64,000 nucleotides of DNA from Rana temporaria (lineage: Eukaryota > Chordata > Amphibia > Anura > Ranidae), in NCBI RefSeq assembly GCF_905171775.1, contig NC_053489.1, positions 246,695,231 through 246,759,230 of the forward strand, read 5' to 3'. Below the pieces are notes generated by a model, which was not told where the DNA came from, ran no database searches, and saw nothing but the letters and a program-made list of their open reading frames with translations. This document shows positions 11,201-21,627 of this stretch, in pieces (position 1 is the stretch's first letter; every line of letters begins with the position of its first letter). Position numbers and translations under genes: made by a program.

Positions 11201-11251
<51 letters not shown>
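11201..11251. repeat. (TA)n microsatellite
   Basis: About 25 uninterrupted TA dinucleotides directly after the palindrome ending at about 11196. Confidence 0.97.
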
Positions 11252-11252
<1 letters not shown>

Positions 11253-11677
11253 TTTCTGGCCTGCTACTTTCTGTCCGGCGCTACTTTAAATTTAAAGGGT
11301 AGTCTTAGGGCGGAATATCAGGCAGCATTTGACGGTGTAATAGAAACCTTCCAACATTCGGCCAGCTTCTTTTGAAAGGGCATGACCAAAAAAGATCTGC
11401 TGATTGGCATCCAATCAGCGCTGGCAACCAATGGCTGAGAACGCTGACTGGTGTGTTCTGCCAGGGGGGGGGGGGGGAATAAACAACTCAATAGCTCAGT
11501 GGGGGATAACAATGTACTGACTATACAATGTTAGAACAGCGGTTCCTCCTGAGCTCTATCGTGTTTTTTTATATGTAATATTGCATATAAATATTATATT
11601 CTCTTTCTCTGTAGATGGCACTACTTAGTTAGATTCCTTTTCATATATTTTCATCAAATTCCCAGGCTTGTTCTTAA

Positions 11678-12854
11678 CCCTTTCATGACTAAGCCTATTT
11701 CTGACATTTGATGTTTACAAGTTAAAATCCGTAATTTTTGCTAGAAAATTACTTAGAACCCCCAAACATTATATATAGTTTTTTTTAGCAGAGAATCTAG
11801 AGAATAAACTGGCGATTGTTGCAATATTTTATGTCACACAGTATTTGTGCAGCAGAGTTTAAACGCAACTTTTTGGGGAAAAGACACTTTCATGAATTGA
11901 AAAAATGAAAAAGGAAAGTTAGCCCATTTTTTTTGTAAAATGTGAAAGATGATGTTACGCCGAGTAAATAGCTACCAAACATGTCACGCTTTATAATTGC
12001 ACGCACTCGTGGAATGGCGACAAACTACGGTACCTAAAAATCTCCATAGGCGATACTTTCATTTTTTTTTTACAGTTACCAGAATAGAGTTACAGAGGAG
12101 GTCTATGTCTAGAATTATTGCTCTCGCTCTGATGATCGTGGCGATACCTCACATGTGTGATTTGAACACCGTTTACATATGCGGGCGCAACTTCCGTATT
12201 TGTTTTCTTTGCTGCGCGAGCTCGCGGGGACGGGGGTGCTTTAAATTTTTTTTAGTTTTTTTCTTATTTTTTTTTATAATATAAAATTGTGTTTTTAAAA
12301 GAAAAACATTTTGATCACTTTTATTGCTGTCACAAGGAATGTAAACATCCCTTGTGACAGTAATAGGTGGTGACAGGTACTCTTTATGGAGAGATCGGGG
12401 GTCTAATAGACCCCCAATCCCTCCTTTGCACTTCAAAGTATTCAGATCGCCGAAAAACAGCGATTCTGAATACTGTGTATTTTTTTTAAATTGGCATTGG
12501 CAGCCGGGTAACCCGGAAGTGACGTCATGACGTCGCTTCCGTGTTTCCACTGAAGAGACTGGATCGAAGGCTCTCGCTAGGCACTGGGGGCAGCGGATCA
12601 CAGATCGGGTCTCCCGGTGGTACGGGAGGCCCTGTAAGAGCGGGCGAGGCGGTGGGAGGGGGGGTGTCCCCTCCCGCTCCTCCAGGATAACAACTGACAG
12701 CAACAGCTTTTAGCCACATCGGTTTGTATCCCTGGAAAGTCAATTGCCGGCTCTAAAAAATTATACTGGGATGATGCCTGCAGCTGCGGGCATCATCCAG
12801 GTATAACCCCTTAAAGCCGAGGCCGCATATGTGCTTACGCTCGGCGGCAAAGGG
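11678..12854. mobile_element. TTAA-flanked non-autonomous DNA element, possibly piggyBac-like
   Basis: The left end is TTAA followed by CCCTTTCATGAC (TTAA at 11674-11677). The right end, read on the other strand, starts CCCTTTGCCGCC, next to TTAT (12855-12858), which looks like a decayed TTAA. CCCTTT termini and TTAA targets are piggyBac hallmarks. The 1.18-kb interior contains no transposase; frames such as 12173-12703 (minus) are low-complexity. The terminal match is only 6 bp, so the class is tentative. Confidence 0.5.
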
Positions 12855-12858
12855 TTAT

Positions 12859-13393
12859 AAGCCCATTTTTTACAGAGTTCAAAAGCTCAAGCTTTAGTTC
12901 ACACATACTGCCTCCCTCCCCATGTGAGTATGGGATACATAGTACTAGTCATTCACAAAAAAAAATATGTAACCTAGAAATAAAGACACCCAAATGGTTG
13001 ACAAGTTCCTAATTAATAAAAAATGTAAATCTGCAAAACATGTCCCTCGTAAATCCATCATCAATCACGATGCCCGCCACCCGCCGTCTCACTGAAAAAA
13101 ACTCAGACAACCTGGCACATACAACTGATCCTGATCGTACCACTAGCCAAATGACAGCTCCCCAAACTCTCATCACCTATATAAGGGAAGAGGTGGGAAT
13201 AGTGGCAACATAAATTCAGGGGATGGATTTACGAATGATAGTGAATAAGGCAAACACAGCTTCATCTTATTAACCAAGCACAGTAAATATTTACTTTGCA
13301 AAGTAATACTGTCAACTATACTATTGAAAATATGACAAATTAGAAATGTTAGAAATGTATGTTAAATCAAGGCTTATCTCTTTCGGGATCTAA
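12859..13393. other. Intergenic, nothing recognised
   Basis: No coding region, repeat terminus or structured motif was identified here. Confidence 0.4.
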
Positions 13394-14267
13394 AAAAGAG
13401 AAACAAATTGTTTGGGACTTTTTGATGAAGCACACAGCTGAACTCAATGGACCAACTAAGGTAAAATTGTTTATTGATTACAGAAAGGGTATAGCAGACA
13501 CCAATATGGAGTAAGTAAATATAATAATAATGAGTGACAACAGCCAGAGTCTAAACAGTGCAAAAATAATACCTAATAGTTGACATTAACATACATGGTA
13601 ATATATGATAATCATAGGTTACACTGAATAAAATCTAGGCAATACATGGTTGTATAATTACATCTCATAATGACAAAACATGATAATAAACCGAGCGTCT
13701 TAAAGCCAAAACTGTAATGCTAGTAAATAAAATAAAATAATAGCAATGTTGGCTGATCCATTGAAAAGGTTTGCAATGTAGATAATGGGTCTATACTGTG
13801 ACATATCACTTTGGGGGAGCTCTACGCGTTTCGTGGTTTGTACCACTCGTCAGGAGCAGATATGCAGTATAAGGGTATCTATGGTAGAAAGAAATACCAA
13901 AATGATTTATAAGGGTATCTATGGTAGAAAGAAATACCAAAATGATTTGATCATTTTGGTATTTCTTTCTACCATAGATACCCTTATACTGCATATCTGC
14001 TCCTGTGGTACAACCATGTATTGCCTAGATTTTATTCAGTGTAACCTATGATTATCATATATTACCATGTATGTTAATGTTAACTATTAGGTATTATTTT
14101 TGCACTGTTTAGACTCTGGCTGTTGTCACTCATTATTATATTTACTTACTCCATATTGGTGTCTGCTATACCCTTTCTGTAATCAATAAACAATTTTACC
14201 TTAGTTGGTCCATTGAGTTCAGCTATGTGCTTTATCAAAAAGTCCCAAACAATTCGTTTCTCTTTTT
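13394..14267. repeat. Large nested inverted repeat
   Basis: The outer arms at 13394-13654 and 14009-14267 are reverse complements over about 260 bp with a few mismatches (for example ...AAATTGTTTGGGAC against GTCCCAAACAATTCG...). Within the spacer, 13852-13904 is inverted again at about 13950-14004, and about 38 bp of that inner arm (13870-13907) is tandemly repeated at 13910-13947. The hammerhead motif sits between the outer left arm and the inner palindrome. Such a fold-back could come from twin insertion or template switching of one element. Confidence 0.85.
13819..13857 (-). ncRNA. Minimal hammerhead ribozyme motif
   Basis: Read on the minus strand, the sequence fits every conserved core position of a hammerhead. 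Stem I is GCTC (13857-13854) pairing with GAGC (13822-13819). The core CTGACGA (13853-13847) matches CUGANGA. Stem II is GTGG and CCAC around loop TACAAA (13846-13833). GAAA follows at 13832-13829, then a very short stem III (C-G and A-U pairs) and the cleavage triplet GTA. A stem III this short is unstable alone; published small hammerhead variants associated with Penelope-like retroelements are reported to cleave as dimers. That this copy is active, or belongs to such an element, is inference. No Penelope reverse transcriptase was found nearby. Confidence 0.75.
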
Positions 14268-14426
14268 CAAATTCATTGGGGATGGAGGTATATAATAGTA
14301 TTTGCCTCATTCATAGTCCCATTCTAGCTTTAGTTTAGCATTTTGTCTTTCGGGATCTAGCTGTGTTGTGCATGAGTATAATAAAGACTATAAGTTTGGG
14401 TAGGCAAATTGCACATCAGTGTAGAA

Positions 14427-14465
14427 AGTTATTGTGTAACTACAGACTGTATGCTGCATGTGGTG
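14427..14465 (-). promoter_or_regulatory. V recombination signal sequence, 23-bp spacer
   Basis: On the minus strand, directly after the V coding end: heptamer CACCACA (14465-14459), a spacer of exactly 23 nt (14458-14436) and nonamer ACAATAACT (14435-14427). The nonamer matches ACAAAAACC at 7 of 9 positions. The heptamer keeps the critical CAC but departs from CACAGTG in its last four bases, so recombination may be inefficient. Confidence 0.7.
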
Positions 14466-14827
14466 CCATGCTCCAGAGCACAGTAATACGCCCCTGTGTC
14501 TGACCACTGAATGTTTTTTATCGTCAGCTGAAAGATCTTTTTCTCTGGGTCATGATAAGCAGAGAACCGATCCCGATACTCTTCATCCAGGTCATTTTTC
14601 TTAGAGTGATCATGCAGAAGAAATTTGAGAGACTCATCTGACTTCTGTGAATACCAGATTAGGACATATTTGGTGGTTGTATAACTACAGTTCAAGGTTA
14701 CAGTAGCACCTTCTTGAACTGTCATTTCACGATCATATTGGGTCACATCATTTGCTACCAAAGAAGCTATAAGAAAAGACACAACAAAGAAGGCTGAAAA
14801 TAGAGATACGTAGCATTTCCAAGCCAT
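14466..14827 (-). CDS. T-cell receptor alpha/delta V segment, leader fused in frame
   Basis: Germline V segment encoding the antigen-binding variable domain of a TCR alpha or delta chain. After a hydrophobic leader (residues 1-26) the mature V begins NDVTQ. It has the first-strand cysteine in LNCSY (about residue 47), the core Trp in LIWYSQK, an FR3 with FQLTI and the terminal DTGAYYCAL. A TTATAAG box lies about 90 bp upstream (14911-14920). The usual intron after the first leader exon is absent. The first 46 nt match the normal length and phase of that exon, and only about 15 nt ending CTTATAG remain of an intron, so the frame stays open. A recombination signal follows at 14427-14465. The coding end is placed at its heptamer; frames beyond it are spurious. 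Alpha and delta V segments cannot be told apart here. Confidence 0.88.
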
Positions 14828-15589
14828 TGCAGTCCTTAAACGTCTTTACGGCAGCAGTGAGCTTTCTGTTCTTCCTGCAGATGGTTGTTGGCATACACAG
14901 CTTTCATCATCTGCTTATAACCTCTACATGCACCACACCCAGAAAATAAGTATATGCCTCTGATCTGGGAGGGGTGAGCAAGTTTTTCTATAGATTGCTA
15001 ACTCTGTAATTAACTGCATTATTTATGTGATAGACTCAAACATGTTAAAGAACAACCTTGGACCAGAAGTAGAATCAGTTCATTTTAACACTGTCCAGGA
15101 AACACTGCAACTGTGCTTATGTCAACAACTCTACACAGGTTACCATTTATATAACAGGTAGATAATCCATTGCAGACAGATTGTTTGCCAGTAAAACATT
15201 ACAATACTAATATAGCAGTGTGGAGAGATGGAATTAACCCAACTCTTATGTCTTTACATTTCTATAGTATTTAGAAACCACAGTACCAGCTCACTGAATA
15301 CCCGTAAGACTCCATGCACACTGGCTTAAAAAACACTGCTACGACAGGAGCACCTCACTGTTATCCTATGTGTCCATGCACATTAGGCCGATTACAGACA
15401 TATTTTAAGCTCAGCATTAGAGGCAGGAAAAAAAACACCTTCTGGTTTGCGTTTCTGATTGGAACTTTCTGCCAGAAAGTATGCAAAACTCTACTAAACT
15501 CATCTAAACTCTACAAAAAATGCTCTATATGAAAGTTTTTTTTCTGCCAAGAGAACTGGCATTTTTTTAAGCCCAGTGTGCATGGAGTC
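14828..15589. other. Upstream region of the first V segment, otherwise no gene
   Basis: Contains the TATA-like box at 14911-14920 (minus). Nothing else was recognised. Confidence 0.45.
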
Positions 15590-15592
15590 TTA

Positions 15593-15947
15593 TGCCTCGT
15601 ACACATGATCGGTTTACCGGCAGTCAAAAGTCCGCCGAGAAAACCAAGAACCTGCTCGGTTGCTTTTCCCCGTGTACACAGGGCCGGGTTTCCCGACAGG
15701 AAAACTGCCATGACAGCTTTGGTCGGGAAAACCGACCGTGTGCATGCTCCACTGCAGTGTTTCCCATAGGAAAACTGCCCAGCAAAAAAACGCTGAGAAT
15801 CACGGCGGGAAAAAAGAGTTCTCATTTTTTTGCTAACAGTTTTTCTGTCGGGAAAACTGCTATGGAGCATACACACGGCCAGTTTTGCCGACCAAAAGCA
15901 AACATGGCAGTTTTTCCTTCTGGAAAACCGATCGTGTGTATGAGGCA
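15593..15947. mobile_element. Palindromic MITE, TTA target duplication (355 bp)
   Basis: The left end TGCCTCGTACACATGATCGG is the near-perfect reverse complement of the right end, which finishes ATCGTGTGTATGAGGCA. TTA flanks both sides (15590-15592 and 15948-15950). Three-base TWA duplications are typical of PIF/Harbinger elements. Frames inside it are shadows of the palindrome. Confidence 0.8.
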
Positions 15948-16043
15948 TTAGAGTGGCATGCGGAGTTCTATATATTTGTTGATTTCTTAGTAGATGTGAA
16001 CTGTCTTTGTATTGTACTTCAAAAAGTGATTGTAAAGGTCAAG

Positions 16044-16081
16044 TGTTTTTGTACAATCGAGCAATGTATTTTATCAGTGTG
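16044..16081 (-). promoter_or_regulatory. V recombination signal sequence, 22-bp spacer
   Basis: On the minus strand: heptamer CACACTG (16081-16075), a 22-nt spacer and nonamer ACAAAAACA (16052-16044). The nonamer matches the consensus at 8 of 9 positions, and the heptamer differs from CACAGTG at two. The spacer is one base short of 23, which is within the known range. Confidence 0.85.
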
Positions 16082-16504
16082 AGCGTCGCCAACTGCACAA
16101 TAGTACATAGCTCTGTCTGTCACACTCAGATTGGCGATAGTTAAAATGGAGCTGGATAAATTTGTCATGGCACTGAATTTATTGTTGCCATCCATATGGT
16201 TCTTGCGAGCTGGGGTACTTGAGTCATGTAGCACAAAATGTATTGTATTATTAGGATAATGTCTGTACCAGTATATGAAAGCACTGGTGCTGCTGGATGT
16301 ATAATTGCAAGGTAGTGCTTTGTTCTCATTTTCTCGTCCTTCATCTGTAGGAGGCTGTAAGATAGTGTCTCCATGTACTTGTTCTATGGTGGAGAAACGT
16401 TAATTAATGCATGGTTAGATGACTTCCTGAGTAACAACCTTTCTTAGTTGCTACTTACCATGAAATATACCGATAATAACTGCAATCAATATGTAATAGT
16501 ACAT
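16082..16504 (-). CDS. T-cell receptor alpha/delta V segment, two exons
   Basis: Germline TCR V segment with canonical structure. Leader exon 16504-16459 is 46 nt (start MYYYILIAVIIGIFH) and ends at donor GTAAGT. The intron is 75 bp (16458-16384) with acceptor CCATAG. The V exon is 16383-16082. The spliced phase-1 junction gives a mature start EQVHGD. It then has the first cysteine in LPCNYT, the core Trp in FIYWYRHYP, an FR3 with SILTIANL and a final DRAMYYCAVGD. It is open throughout and differs in sequence from the V at 14466, so it belongs to another V family. The recombination signal follows immediately. The expected use is V-(D)-J joining in developing T cells. Confidence 0.9.
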
Positions 16505-17116
16505 TGCAGAATAAAGTAAATTAAATAACTTCTGTCTTCTGAGATGTAATATTTCAAATGTAGGAATGACTTTGTAATGGTGCAGTCATAACTTGTGGCT
16601 TTAAGGGAAGTAGTGGGAGTGTCAAAGTTAGCATAATCATATTTTCACATCTGTTATAAACAAAAGGTTAGCAATGCTGGCAGCATAAAACAAAACAAAA
16701 ACAAAAATAAAATTAAAATAAAATTAATCTTTGAGCCAAGAGATGCAGAAAAAGAGGTCTTACATGTGGGAACTAGAAAATCTCAGACACTAAATCAGAC
16801 TGACCAAATCGTTGTTGGTACAGTTTTTTGGAAACTTGCTTTACTTAGCGAATATCTAAATATATGTGAGCTATACTTCCTTATTGCCCCTAGATATTTC
16901 TGCACCATATAATGCAGACACTGGTGATGGTTGCTTGAACCGATCAGACCTTGGCGCTGAGGACTAAAAATGTTTTTGAAAGGCTTTGGTCAGCCGGCCA
17001 CCTTCTCCACAGCTCTTCCTCTGACTGAATAAAGCCTCAGAAACAGGTTGTCCAGTACCAGGAAATGGTAACCTCTCAGGGTCTGGAAATGCATTACTCG
17101 AACTTTTATTCAAGGC
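16505..17116. other. Upstream of the second V segment, no gene
   Basis: No TATA box or conserved V-promoter decamer could be recognised. The rest is AT-rich and unassigned. Confidence 0.4.
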
Positions 17117-17254
17117 TTACTGAAGATGTTTCATCCTCTGCTCCCTCTGCGAAGGCAGGATGAGTTCTTCAACTTTACCCTTGTAACGTGGATCAAGAAG
17201 GGTTGCCAGCCAGTAATGATCCCTCTCCTTGATACCACAAATCCTAGGGTCCTT
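17117..17254 (-). pseudogene. hAT transposase C-terminal fragment, inverted
   Basis: Read on the minus strand, the 46-codon frame contains the hAT signature YWLATLLDPRYKGKVEEL near its middle and ends at a TAA. In an intact hAT transposase this segment lies downstream of the parts found at 17519-17991. Here it is upstream and on the opposite strand, so the element has been inverted internally. A perfect-looking palindrome at about 17470-17502 (GTGTTTGGTGGCCCC and its complement) lies between the two pieces. Confidence 0.8.
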
Positions 17255-17518
17255 TCATAGGCCTTGCAGAATCAGGGAGGCCATGCAGCGTAAGTTTGCA
17301 GAGGCATTCAATTCTGAGTTCTCTGGGTCACCTACTAACTCCAACTAAATCCTCCCAGCCACATACAACTCCTTGGGTTTCTGGGGACTGAAAACCATCC
17401 CTTGAAGACTGCTGTGTGTTATCCTCTACATCCATGCTGACACAATCCTCCTCCTTTTCTTCTTCCTGTGTGTTTGGTGGCCCCACAGGGGCCACCAAAC
17501 ACAGCCACCCATGTTCCA

Positions 17519-17991
17519 TGTTTGGCCCACGTCCTGAATTTGGTGGTGCAGCATTTCTTGACCTGGTACCCAGGCTTACAAGATCTCCTGAGGCAGGCCA
17601 GAAAAGTATGTGGTCATTTCCACCGGTCATACAATGCCAGTGCTCGGCTGGCTGACCTTCAAAGGAATGCAACCTGACCACCTCATTTGTGACATGCCTA
17701 CCAGGTGGAACTCAACCTTGGCAATGCTGCAGAAGCTTCACACACAACAGAGGGCCATCAATTAGTACCTGTGCAAGAATGGCACCAGGACATGGTCAGG
17801 AGAGCTTGGCTTTTTTTCCCCACGCCAGTGGCTACTGATCAAGGATGCATGCACTGTCCTGTCACCATTTGAGGAGGCCACAAGGATGGTGAGCAGCGAC
17901 AATGCATGCATCAGTGACACTCTCCCTCTAATCTTCCTGCTGGAGCACACACTTCGTGGAATCATGGACAGGGCACTTGAGGCAGAACAGT
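17519..17991 (+). pseudogene. hAT transposase central fragment
   Basis: hAT transposases cut and paste elements with short terminal repeats and make 8-bp duplications. The translation shows CLAHVLNLVVQHFL, then after a frameshift near 17672 DMPTRWNSTLAML, a TAG stop near 17763, then GFFSPRQWLL and LSPFEEATRMVS. These are the RNase H-like core and following helices of ZBED-type hAT transposases. With one frameshift, one stop and the inverted C-terminus (17117-17254), it cannot function. Confidence 0.82.
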
Positions 17992-18316
17992 GGGGGGAAG
18001 AGGAGGACTTCCTTTCCTCTCAAGGCCCCACTCCACCAACACTGCACATGGCCGTTATGTAAGCAGCCTTATATAGTGTGGGGCGTGGACTTAGTCCCCC
18101 TGAGCCATGATTGGCCAAAGGTACCCTGCCTTTGGCTAATTATGGCTCTTTCAGAAGAGCGCGCTGTGATTGGCCAAAACATGCAGGTCAGGCCCATGCT
18201 TTGGCCCATCATCATACAGTAATCTCGCAGTGCATTATGGGGCGTTCCACAGTGCTCGAACACCCGATGATCGAACCAAACTTATGTTTGACTCAAACAT
18301 CGAGCTCATCCCTAAT
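17992..18316. repeat. Probable right end of a hAT-like element
   Basis: The stretch ends CGAGCTCATCCCTA. The repeat at about 61590-61703 ends similarly in GGCTCATCCCTA, so the two share a terminus reading TAGGGATGAGC on the other strand. It follows the transposase fragment and may be its 3' flank. No matching left end or target duplication was found. Confidence 0.4.
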
Positions 18317-18319
18317 TAG

Positions 18320-19308
18320 GGCTATCACATCACAAGAATTATACCTTACACATACAGACAATAGCTGCCACTACATGTGTTATTGGAAACACGTGCCATT
18401 CACCTGTAACAATATTTTTAATTATTGTTTAATGAAATGAGAAGTAATACGCTGCAAAAAAAAATTTAAGAAAAATATATTCCAAATATAGACAGTAAGA
18501 AATTGCACACTAAATGGTATTAAAAATTAAACATCTTTCACAAAGTGTGCCTGATCTTAGTCATTGGTTTTCAGAGATGACTGTTAGTATTCATGTGTAG
18601 CGCTACCCCTGAAGGAGCCACTGGAAATTGCCCAAGATTCCTTTTCCCAGTAATTGCGCCTCAGCCAGGCACACAGTCACTGTCACTCTTTGGCTCAATA
18701 AGTCCAGGGTTGTTCTTTTTGTTGTTTTTATTTTTGGGGAATTGAGGAAGGAATTGAGTGGGATACTACAAAAAGAACTATGTACAAAGTTGAGGTCAGT
18801 AAACTTCCTTCTGTAGAGCTGAAGCAAAAGTCTTTGCAAAAGCAAACTGTGGACTTGGCTTTGGCTTTTAGTAGAAGTTACAAGCACACAAGCTTCTTTA
18901 TTTAGAGCAACTATAGCAGAGTCCCTTTACAAAGAACAAGATAGGTCAGCTCTTTAGGACACCAGCCGATGTGCCATTTAGACAAATACACAACTAACTC
19001 TCTAGCACCAGAGGGGTGGTAGCAGCCCAAAAGTCTCTAAGTTCTCTCTCACTGTCTGTACTCAGAAATGTCCTGGGAAAGTTGGTTTCCTCCTTCCAAC
19101 ATCCATGCAGCACCTTTCTACTGTGATATCAGACTAGATCTTCAGATGACAGCCACACAGTCTGGTCTCTGTAACTTCAGCATTCAGGCCTCAGCTAGCC
19201 CAGATGAAGCCTCACGAACAGCAAGCACATGGCAGGGCTGCCTATAGGGCAGAAAGCACTCTAGGCTGGACATCCCCTCTCCAGGAAAGAACTTAGAAGC
19301 TCTGTGTC
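18320..19308. other. Intergenic, no gene recognised
   Basis: The part from about 18598 (GTAGCGCTACCCC) to 19308 looks like moderately GC-rich repeat sequence, possibly a solo LTR interrupted by the MITE at 19312, but no terminal repeats or target duplication could be shown. Confidence 0.3.
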
Positions 19309-19311
19309 TAA

Positions 19312-19702
19312 TGCCCTGTACACACGATCGGAATTTCCAGTGGTATAAAATCCGATGGAATTTTCTGTCGGAATTCCGTTCAAGCTGTCTTGCATACACA
19401 TTTTCAGGCCAAATTCCGACCATCCATAATGCGGTGAAGTAAAACACTACGACGAGTTCAATGCTTCCGAGCATGCATGGACTTGATTCTGAGTATACAT
19501 GTTTTTTTCTCAGTCGGAGTTCCACACAGACGATCAGAATTTCCGATAGGATTTTTTTCCATCTGAAAAAAATAAAACATGTTCTATTTCTAAACTCTGA
19601 CGGAAAAAAGTCAGATGGGGCACACACGCGGTCGGAATATCTGATGAAAAAATTCCATCTGATTTTTTTTTAATCGGAAATTCTGATCATGTGTACAAGG
19701 CA
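19312..19702. mobile_element. Palindromic MITE (391 bp)
   Basis: The left end TGCCCTGTACACACGATCGG is complementary to the right end GATCATGTGTACAAGGCA, followed by longer imperfect complementarity. The flanks are TAA and TTG, so the target duplication is decayed. Related to the element at 15593. Confidence 0.7.
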
Positions 19703-19705
19703 TTG

Positions 19706-20583
19706 GAGTATTTATACAGACTCTCAGTAGCCTTCAGGGCAACCCTCCCTGTGATTGGCCAGGGCTGCATATATATTTATGTTGCTATTTGCATTGCTCC
19801 ACACCTATGTTCCTGAGAGTTCTACAGGTTTCTGGAAAGCAGGGGAAACAATCAAACCAGCAGCAGCTAAAACACTGAACGGACCTTATTAGTGCTCTGG
19901 ATTTCCAGACTTCTGCTAGTACTGTTTAAACATTGCAACCTGATCATGTTTTGAGCTGGGTATTTTTTGTGGGGAAGGGTGATAAAAAAAAATGTGTATT
20001 ATAACACACAATTTAAAACGGTCTGTTGCTGACTTACACATTTTGTTGAAAAGAGGGTGTTCAGCATGACACCTCATTCTCCTTACTTAGTTTGGGGTTC
20101 TGTAGACCTAATCATCATTACAATCATATAATGTAATGTATAGACAAACTGTCTTTTTGCATATATAATATTTACATGTGTACATAGGGACAGCCATGTT
20201 TCCTCAGTACACAAGAAGAGTTTTCATTGCGCTGATTCATTAATCTCAATGATAAATTCTCTACGATTTAAAACAATACTCTCTGTCTAAATTTGCCATA
20301 TGCCCAACATAAACATGATTACTAAAGACCACGTCATCTTTGTTTGGACCATAAATTACATCATAGAGCGCATAGCAGTGTTTTGCTTTATTGGCAAGAA
20401 AAAAGTACATTTGTATTAAAGATGGTACTGCAGAATTTTTTTTTTCTTTTTATGTGAAGCTGTCCACTTAAAATGTATTTGATAAAGGAAGACATAAATT
20501 ACATAAATTAGAGGCTGTCAGTGCTGGCTTACTTCTGAAAATGCTAATCCTCTGGCTGTCATGATAATCCAATAACTTTAATA
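19706..20583. other. Intergenic, no gene recognised
   Basis: AT-rich sequence with no supported coding region or repeat terminus. Confidence 0.4.
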
Positions 20584-20589
20584 CTTTCT

Positions 20590-21627
20590 AAGGACTTGTG
20601 TACACTTCAAAACATGGTGTTCGACGTGCTTCTTTAAAGCGCTCTGAACGTCAATCAAAGCACATGTCACTGAATTAAATGGCTTCCTTACAGTCCTGTA
20701 TACACTTCTGTGTTTGCTTTGCATGTCACTTTCATCTTGTTTCAGTGCTTCTCCAAAGCCCCCATACAAGTCTATCAGAGTGCCTCTAAACCACACCAGA
20801 AGTGGTACAAGAGCTTCAGTGTTAGCTTTGCTTTGCTATTAAATTATCACTTCCCCTTTTGAAAAAAATTGAAAACAAAAACGCACACAAGGCATTTGCC
20901 AACCTTAAGGCCTCGTACACACGACCGAGGAACTTGTCAAAAAAGACACATCGTTTTCCTCGACGAGTTCCTTGTTAGGCTTGTCGAGAAATTCGACAAG
21001 CTTGCTTTGCGTACACACGGTCAAGACCAAATCTCCTCGTTCTCAAACGCGGTGACGTACAACACATACAACGGCAGGGGAAGTTTGATTCCACTGGCAC
21101 AACCCTTGGGGCTGCTTTTGCTAATCTCTTGTTACTGCGTGTTAAGTAAAAGTTTGGTAAGAGACGATTTGCACTTTTCAGACTGTTACAGCGTAACAAA
21201 TGTGCTATCTCCATTACAAACGCTACTTTTACCGAAGGTGCGCTCCCGTCTCATACTTTATTCTGAGCATGCGTGGGTTTCTTGGCATACACACGATCAT
21301 GTTTCTCGTCGAAAACCAGCCCGACGAGGAACACAACAAGGAAATTGAGACTCCCGACGAGGAAAAAGAGAACTTGTTCTCTTTTTTCCTCGTCGAGTTC
21401 CTCAACAGTTTCCTCAATGAAAAACGTACACACGACCAGTTTCCTCGGCAAAAAAGCTCTCCCACCAAGTTTCTTGATGGATTCTATCAAGGAAAACCAT
21501 TGTGTGTACGAGGAATAAGTAAAGCTTCCAAAATGCATCAGAGAAGCATGAAAAACACACACAAAAAAAAAAGCATTTTGAAGCGGTGGGTTCTTTAATG
21601 TGTGTTAACAAGTGTAAACAAGCCCTA
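20590..21627. mobile_element. Older palindromic-end element hosting a second MITE
   Basis: The left end GGACTTGTGTACACTT (about 20590) is complementary to the right end AAGTGTAAACAAGCCC (about 21610-21626). TAA flanks both sides. The interior is split by the 607-bp MITE at 20909-21515. Confidence 0.6.
20909..21515. mobile_element. 607-bp MITE, TAA target duplication
   Basis: It starts GGCCTCGTACACACGACC and ends GTGTGTACGAGGAA, flanked by TAA at 20906-20908 and 21516-21518. Several internal blocks are self-complementary (CCTCGACGAGTTCC and relatives). The family is the same as the element split across 21928-30575. Confidence 0.78.

Noticed and set aside
12173..12703. 176-codon minus-strand frame
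   Set aside because: It starts in low-complexity Pro/Arg sequence, ends in lysine runs from a T-tract, and lies inside a repeat; no family resemblance.
15511..15951. Frames of 119-145 codons on both strands
   Set aside because: They are shadows of the self-complementary MITE at 15593-15947.
18598..19860. Solo LTR interrupted by a MITE
   Set aside because: Composition is suggestive, but no TG...CA ends, target duplication or primer-binding site could be demonstrated.
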